Of a stretch of DNA of 64,000 nucleotides, positions 59,504-64,000 are shown one piece after another. The stretch's first letter is position 1; every line of letters starts with the position of its first letter. A model generated the notes under the pieces. It did no database searches and was not told the origin of the DNA. It saw only the letters and a program-made list of their open reading frames with translations. The stretch lies in NCBI GenBank assembly GCA_910577255.1, contig CAJTMH010000002.1:682001-746000 (forward strand). The letters run 5' to 3'. The position numbers and the translations under genes are program-made. This DNA comes from an uncultured Duncaniella sp. (GTDB lineage: Bacteria; Bacteroidota; Bacteroidia; Bacteroidales; Muribaculaceae).

Positions 59504-60634
59504 TTAGTCTTCGAGAGTACAGATAGAAACACGGTTCCAGGATTCTTCGGCAAACATTGAGCCGATACCTTCGCCCTTGGCGCTGATGCGGTCAGCGTTG
59601 ATCTTATACTTCTTGACGAGAGAATTCTTCACAGACTGTGCGCGGGCTTCGGCAAGGCGTTCGTTGACTTCGATAGAGCCGTCAGGAGAAGCATAACCGC
59701 GGATTTCAACCTTTGCTTTGGGGTGATTCTTGAGGTAAGCTGCGATCATCTCCACGTTAGGCATCTGGTCGGGAGTGATGACGCTTGAACCGAGTTTGAA
59801 GAACACGTAGCGGACACTGTTGAGGGTGTTGGTATTCTTGGTGACCACTTCGGCGGGTTTAGCTTCGCAAGCAGCGAGGGCTGCGGTGAGCTCGGCGTTC
59901 TTGGCGTTGGCAAGGGCGAGCTGTGCGTCACGGCCGTCGAGGTCGGCACGGAGTGCATTGACACGGCCGTTGAGCTCGGCAACTTCACCTGAGTAGTCAG
60001 GACATGTCACACACTGGAAACCGGGGCCGAAGTTGTAGTTGAGGCCCACCATCATGTTGAAGTTGGCACGACGGATGTCGAGGTTGTGGCTTGTGATGCC
60101 GTATTCGTGGCTGGTTACGTTCCAGGTCACGCTTGGCTTAAGAGAAATGGAGAAGTGCTCGGTCACGTTGAAGTTGAAATTGAGGCCTGCCTTGAAACCG
60201 ATGTCGTTGAGGTCCTTCTCATGAGAGAGATATGTGTGCATCCAGCCTGCACCTACAAGTGCTTCGAGGGTGAACGGACGCTGTTCGCAGCTGAAACCGA
60301 GGAATGCGTTGGTGAGGTTGAAAGTACCGAAGGCACCTACATAGGAGTGGTCAAACGCATTACGGCTTTTGAGTGTACCGTTGATGCCGGCGGTGTTTAC
60401 GCTCCATGCACCTTCAGCACCGATGCCGAAGAGAGGGCTTATCTCCTTAGAGATGTGGAGACCGTAGTTGCCACGCATATTTCCAAAAAATGAATGTCCC
60501 TTGAGAGGTGTGGTTACGCCTGCATCAAGACCGATTGACCAATTGTCGCCGAAGGTAGGACGCTCAATTGTGTTCTGTGCTCCGGCAGCGAAGATAGTGC
60601 CTACAAGAGCAGTGGCGAGTAGAATCTTTTTCAT
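59504..60634 (-). CDS. OmpA-family outer-membrane porin-like protein
   Basis: A 376-residue outer-membrane protein. After a signal peptide (about residues 1-19) come an eight-strand barrel (about 25-215), a short coiled linker with ELNGRVNALRADLDGRDAQLAL, and an OmpA C-terminal peptidoglycan-binding domain (about 265-376). This shows VRYVFFKLGSSVITPDQMPNVEMIAAYLK, VEIRGYASPDGSIEVNERLAEARAQSVKNSL and ISAKGEGIG. Two Cys (CVTCPDYSG) lie just after the barrel. It links the outer membrane to the cell wall and resembles the major OmpA-like proteins of Bacteroidales. No perfect promoter was found; a near match (TACTTTTA) lies about 45 bases upstream. Confidence 0.92.
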   Translation of the reverse strand: MKKILLATALVGTIFAAGAQNTIERPTFGDNWSIGLDAGVTTPLKGHSFFGNMRGNYGLHISKEISPLFGIGAEGAWSVNTAGINGTLKSRNAFDHSYVGAFGTFNLTNAFLGFSCEQRPFTLEALVGAGWMHTYLSHEKDLNDIGFKAGLNFNFNVTEHFSISLKPSVTWNVTSHEYGITSHNLDIRRANFNMMVGLNYNFGPGFQCVTCPDYSGEVAELNGRVNALRADLDGRDAQLALANAKNAELTAALAACEAKPAEVVTKNTNTLNSVRYVFFKLGSSVITPDQMPNVEMIAAYLKNHPKAKVEIRGYASPDGSIEVNERLAEARAQSVKNSLVKKYKINADRISAKGEGIGSMFAEESWNRVSICTLED

Positions 60635-60731
60635 TGTCTTATTACTTTTTTTGATTTACGTTAATCGGCGTAAAAGTATAGAAATTTTGTTAAATGTTGA
60701 GTTTAAATTTCATTAATTTTTACTTAAAGTG

Positions 60732-61847
60732 TTAAATCGAGGAGAGTTGAACGTTTTGCTTTATCCACTCGCAAGCATCCCTTGAGGCAGCCGTGAGTCG
60801 TGATTTCGCTTTACTGGAATTTAAACAACCGTGAGGGGGATATTGTTGAGTGGAAATCGCGAGTGCTACCTTTGCGGAGTTGAAATCCAGGGAGATACGT
60901 CCGCCGATTATTATGCATGGGATATGACGGCTGTCACAGTAGTCGGCCATCGTGCCTACTACCTTGCCAAGAGATGTCTGCTCATCAACCGAGCCCTCGC
61001 CTGTTATCACGACGTCGGGTGAGAGGGTGTCAGGGTGGGACATGGCGAGGACTTCACGCGCGCCGTATGTGAGACGTGCTCCCAATATCGCTAATGCATG
61101 TCCGAGTCCTCCTCCGGCACCGTCGAAATTGCTGCCTGTGGGCTTGAATAGTGATGCCCAGTGGCCGAGGGCACTCCTGAGATAGTCTATGTCGGCAGGC
61201 GTGGCTCCTTTCTGCGAGGCGAAGGTGAGTGAGGAAGGTGACGATGACGGGGCAGTGAGGGGTACGCTGACATCGGCCAGGGCTTTGATAGGGGGAAGGT
61301 CAAGATGTGCAGGTGGCACTGCGCGGTCTATGTGAGGAAACATGGTGGGGAGGATGGGTTCTGTTATCATCCCGCCCCCTGAGAAAAACTTGTAGCCAAG
61401 AGCCTGAAGCATGCCGGCACCTGCGTCGGTGGTGGCTGTCCCGCCGACACCTATATATAATAGGGATGGCGATTCGGTAGCCATGATGTCGCTGATAAAG
61501 CGCCCCAACGGAAAGGAGGTGCGCCGAAGTGGGGAGCCGGGGATATCGCTCACTAATCCGAGTCCGATGACGGTGCTTGAATCAATGGCTACCTCGCGCG
61601 AGGCGGGATTGATGAAGTAGGAGGCTCCTCCGGGTATCGGGCGCATCAGCGGGTCGGAAGCGGGTAGGGTGCGACGCTCCATGGAAAGATGTGAGGCCAC
61701 GGCCCAGGCTGTGCCCTCGCCTCCATCGGCCATGGGGAGCAATATGGGATTGGCTCCCGGGATTTTTATCTCGGCGGCAATGATCTGCGATGCCTCCAGG
61801 GCAGAGAGAGTCCCCTTGAATTTGTCGGGTGCTATCAGGATATTCAT
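60732..61847 (-). CDS. Glycerate kinase
   Basis: Phosphorylates D-glycerate. The 371-residue soluble protein belongs to the GlxK/GarK family: it starts MNILIAPDKFKGTLSALEAS, and has MADGGEGTAWAVASHL, YIGVGGTATTDAGAGMLQALGY, and ITGEGSVDEQTSLGKVVGTMADYC, which are the glycerate- and ATP-binding regions. The length is normal. It is monocistronic, with a -7 box at 61871. No glyoxylate or glucarate genes are next to it. Confidence 0.94.
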   Translation of the reverse strand: MNILIAPDKFKGTLSALEASQIIAAEIKIPGANPILLPMADGGEGTAWAVASHLSMERRTLPASDPLMRPIPGGASYFINPASREVAIDSSTVIGLGLVSDIPGSPLRRTSFPLGRFISDIMATESPSLLYIGVGGTATTDAGAGMLQALGYKFFSGGGMITEPILPTMFPHIDRAVPPAHLDLPPIKALADVSVPLTAPSSSPSSLTFASQKGATPADIDYLRSALGHWASLFKPTGSNFDGAGGGLGHALAILGARLTYGAREVLAMSHPDTLSPDVVITGEGSVDEQTSLGKVVGTMADYCDSRHIPCIIIGGRISLDFNSAKVALAISTQQYPPHGCLNSSKAKSRLTAASRDACEWIKQNVQLSSI

Positions 61848-61870
61848 GATTCTTGATGGTTGAGGAACTG

Positions 61871-61878
61871 CAAAGTTA
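61871..61878 (-). promoter_or_regulatory. -7 box for the glycerate kinase gene
   Basis: TAACTTTG on the minus strand, 23 bases before the start codon. No clear TTTG partner upstream. Confidence 0.5.
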
Positions 61879-62129
61879 CGTTAAAACCGTCAATCGGCAT
61901 GGCGTTTAGAAAATTTAACAATGCGTTTCGGGGAGCTAACTTCTTGTTGGAAGTGGCTGTGACAAATGGTGTGGTCAAGAGGCTAAAAAGTGGAGATTCA
62001 GAGGGTTTGCCCTTGTGATGAGTGGGGGAGGACTGACTTATTGTAGTAAATACACTATGTCGGAGGGGTTATTGTTATAGGTAAGAAAACTAAGATGGTA
62101 GATTTTAATGTTTTAAAACATGTTTTTTA
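61879..62129. other. Divergent intergenic stretch without recognised content
   Basis: About 250 bases between the glycerate kinase and NUDIX-regulator promoters. I see no gene or clear repeat. An operator for the regulator could lie here but cannot be defined by eye. Confidence 0.35.
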
Positions 62130-62162
62130 TTTGACGAAATAGCAAAAAGATTTGTACATTTG
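62130..62162 (+). promoter_or_regulatory. Bacteroidota-type promoter for the NUDIX regulator gene
   Basis: TTTG (62130-62133) and TACATTTG (62155-62162) are 21 bases apart, an exact match. The leader is about 60 bases. Confidence 0.75.
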
Positions 62163-62227
62163 CCAATGAAAACTCACGGTGGATAAATACTCACCATCAT
62201 TATAGAATCTAACGCCTTAATATAACC

Positions 62228-62941
62228 ATGGCTCCACTTGCCAATAACCATATCTCAATTGACTGCGTAGTCTTCGGGTTTGACGGTTCCAACCTGCGTG
62301 TCCTGTTGGTGAAACGCAGCGGGACTGACGCGGCGGGTGATGACTATCATGACATGAAGCTCCCCGGGAGCCTTATCTATCAGGACGAGGACCTTGACGA
62401 AGCGGCCAGCCGTGTGCTTTTTGAGCTCACCGGTGTGAAGGATCTCCCGCTTACCCAGTTCAAGGCATTCGGATCAAAGGACCGCACCCGCAATCCGCGC
62501 GATGTCTACTGGCTCGAACGCGCTCAGCAGGCCAGGGTGGAACGTATAGTCACAATAGCATATTTCTCCATAGTCAAGCTTGACCGCACGCTTGAGAAGG
62601 CTGTTGATGCCGACACAGCCGTGTGGAAGCCGCTTCAGGATATAGGCCGTCTGGCTTTTGACCACAATCAGATAATAGTGGACGCCCTGCAGGCCATACG
62701 CCGGGAGACGGAAAACAATAGGTCGCTGCTTTTCGACCTGCTCCCCAAGAAGTTCACCGCCTCGCAGCTGCGACTCCTCACCGAAATTCTCTATGACAAA
62801 CCTCTCGATGTGAGGAATTTCCATAAAAAGATAGCCCAGATGCCCTACGTGGTGCCGCTTGACGAGCGTCAGCAAGGGGTGGCCCACCGCGCAGCGCGCT
62901 ACTACAAGTTTGACCGAAAAGCCTACACACGCTACAATTGA
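62228..62941 (+). CDS. NUDIX-type transcription regulator (NrtR/AraR-like)
   Basis: A 237-residue protein with an N-terminal NUDIX domain (about residues 8-150) and a C-terminal winged-helix DNA-binding domain (about 160-235, LLPKKFTASQLRLLTEILYD). The NUDIX box is degenerate: GSLIYQDEDLDEAASRVLFE has V where the catalytic RE needs E, and L where EE needs the second E, so hydrolase activity is probably lost. This is the known plan of the NrtR family; in Bacteroides the arabinose regulator AraR is of this type. The adjacent xylulokinase suggests control of a pentose operon, with a sugar as effector (inference). Confidence 0.82.
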   Translation: MAPLANNHISIDCVVFGFDGSNLRVLLVKRSGTDAAGDDYHDMKLPGSLIYQDEDLDEAASRVLFELTGVKDLPLTQFKAFGSKDRTRNPRDVYWLERAQQARVERIVTIAYFSIVKLDRTLEKAVDADTAVWKPLQDIGRLAFDHNQIIVDALQAIRRETENNRSLLFDLLPKKFTASQLRLLTEILYDKPLDVRNFHKKIAQMPYVVPLDERQQGVAHRAARYYKFDRKAYTRYN

Positions 62942-63027
62942 TAATCCCTCTCTGATCTACCTAATTTTCTTATTATCTATCTTAGACAAACCCTAATTAA
63001 CCAACTCATTAAAATCACCTATAATAT

Positions 63028-64000
63028 ATGTATCTCTTAGGATATGACATAGGCAGCTCGTCGGTAAAAGCGAGCCTCGTAAATGCCGAAACAGGAAAAA
63101 CAGTGGCCTCCGACTTCTATCCCAAGACGGAAGCTGAAATCATCGCAGTGAAGCCCGGTTGGGCCGAGCAGCGTCCGCAGCAATGGTGGGATTGCCTCAA
63201 GCATGCCACCGAGAGTGTGCTTGGTGCTGCAAAAGTCGACCCTAAGGATATCAAGGCCATCGGTATATCATATCAGATGCATGGTCTGGTGCTTGTCGAC
63301 AAGGATCACCAGCCGTTGCGTCCCGCTATCATCTGGTGCGACTCGCGCGGTGTGCCTTACGGAGAGAAGGCTTTTGACGCTCTTGGCCATGAAAACTGCC
63401 TGAGCCATATCCTCAACTCTCCCGGCAATTTCACAGCCACAAAGCTCGCTTGGGTGAAGGAACACGAGCCTGAACTCTTCGAGAAGATATATAAGATCAT
63501 GCTCCCCGGCGACTATATCGCCATGCGTCTCACCGACCGCATCTGCACCACCATGTCGGGCTTGTCGGAAATGATGCTTTGGGATTTCAAGAATGGCCGT
63601 GTGGCCGACTTCCTCCTGGAATACTTCGGCTATGACAGCGACATCATCCCAGAGATTGTCCCCACTTTCTCTATCCAGGGAGAACTGACAGCCGAGGCTG
63701 CCGCCGAACTCGGACTGGCCGAAGGCACAGTGGTGTCGTACCGCGCAGGCGATCAGCCTAACAATGCGCTTTCACTCAATGTGTTCAATCCAGGTGAAAT
63801 CGCATCTACCGCCGGCACTTCAGGCGTGGTCTATGGCGTGAACGGTGAAATCAATTATGACAAGAAATCCCGCGTCAATACATTCGCCCATGTCAACCAC
63901 ACCAATGATCAGACCCGCCTGGGTGTGATGGTCTGCATCAACGGCACCGGTATCCTCAACTCATGGTCAAAGCGCACTGTGGCGCCTGAGGGAATCTCTT
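63028..64000 (+). CDS. xylB: Xylulokinase (FGGY family), 3' end cut by window
   Basis: Phosphorylates D-xylulose to feed the pentose phosphate pathway. The frame starts at the ATG at 63028 and is open to the window end (324 complete codons). The N-terminus MYLLGYDIGSSSVKASLV has the ATP-binding DxGSSS of the FGGY fold; then GISYQMHGLVLVDKDHQPLR, IIWCDSRG with the catalytic-region Asp, FTATKLAWVKEHEP, LPGDYIAMRLT, and GDQPNNALSLNVFNPGEIAST. These fit xylulokinase better than glycerol or ribulose kinase. It lies 86 bases after the NUDIX-type regulator and probably shares its transcript. Confidence 0.88.
   Translation, partial: MYLLGYDIGSSSVKASLVNAETGKTVASDFYPKTEAEIIAVKPGWAEQRPQQWWDCLKHATESVLGAAKVDPKDIKAIGISYQMHGLVLVDKDHQPLRPAIIWCDSRGVPYGEKAFDALGHENCLSHILNSPGNFTATKLAWVKEHEPELFEKIYKIMLPGDYIAMRLTDRICTTMSGLSEMMLWDFKNGRVADFLLEYFGYDSDIIPEIVPTFSIQGELTAEAAAELGLAEGTVVSYRAGDQPNNALSLNVFNPGEIASTAGTSGVVYGVNGEINYDKKSRVNTFAHVNHTNDQTRLGVMVCINGTGILNSWSKRTVAPEGIS

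Noticed and set aside
1..64000. CRISPR arrays, insertion sequences, rRNA genes or an intact prophage
   Set aside because: No regularly spaced repeats, transposase, integrase, terminase or portal genes, and no rRNA sequence were seen.

Overview
This window looks like the chromosome of a gut Bacteroidales, most likely of the family Muribaculaceae (family level is an inference). The evidence is the repeated Bacteroidota promoter pattern (TTTG, 19-21 bases, TAnnTTTG) with few Shine-Dalgarno sites, plus families typical of the phylum: DUF3078, DUF4491, LruC, DUF3244 and BACON-like lipoproteins, a type IX-style C-terminal tail, TPR/membrane/HTH regulators and a YidC with a large periplasmic domain. 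Most of the window is ordinary core genome of moderate GC. Two AT-rich patches (about 5.2-7.6 kb and 13.8-15.8 kb) look acquired.

Layout. 0-4.7 kb: aroA (cut by the left edge), a small membrane protein, a metal ABC permease and a PpiD-like chaperone. 4.8-8 kb: remains of an outer-membrane receptor, then an AT-rich module of a membrane-bound TPR/HTH regulator and two small secreted proteins. 8-21 kb, mostly minus strand: dnaX, envelope proteins (small barrel, OmpA-like lipoprotein, a large one-TM protein), two tandem acyltransferases, an operon of small envelope proteins ending in a proline-rich lipoprotein, a DUF3078 barrel and a FadL-type porin. 21-28.5 kb, minus strand: nine tightly packed genes running from pdxA to a HAD phosphatase. 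They include a nucleotidyltransferase, an ATP-grasp enzyme, PgpA, GtrA, two CDP-alcohol phosphotransferases and a PAP2 enzyme, and resemble the inositol-lipid/inositol-phosphoceramide loci of Bacteroides but without a myo-inositol-phosphate synthase.

28.5-41.2 kb: ribF, a HAD phosphatase, pyrG, yidC, a secreted Ig-like protein with a C-terminal sorting tail, an M28 peptidase, yebC and pheT. 41.3-43.3 kb: a two-gene unit whose second protein looks like an HK97-fold (SU10-type) phage major capsid protein, standing alone without any other phage gene and carrying a hydrophobic N-terminal segment. This is the most unusual item here. 43.4-54 kb: three adjacent FKBP-type isomerases, an esterase, ribE, a PduO-type adenosyltransferase, a SemiSWEET transporter, an Ig-like lipoprotein, and an LruC-domain lipoprotein broken by one base in a six-G run. 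Two identical tRNA-Asn genes follow.

54-64 kb: a C-terminal processing protease, mfd, a major OmpA-family protein, glycerate kinase, and a NUDIX-type (NrtR/AraR-like) regulator next to a xylulokinase cut by the right edge, which suggests a sugar-responsive pentose operon. Start codons were moved from the longest frames wherever a signal peptide, promoter, paralogue or gene overlap gave a better choice. All functional calls come from reading motifs and family resemblance; no database search was possible.
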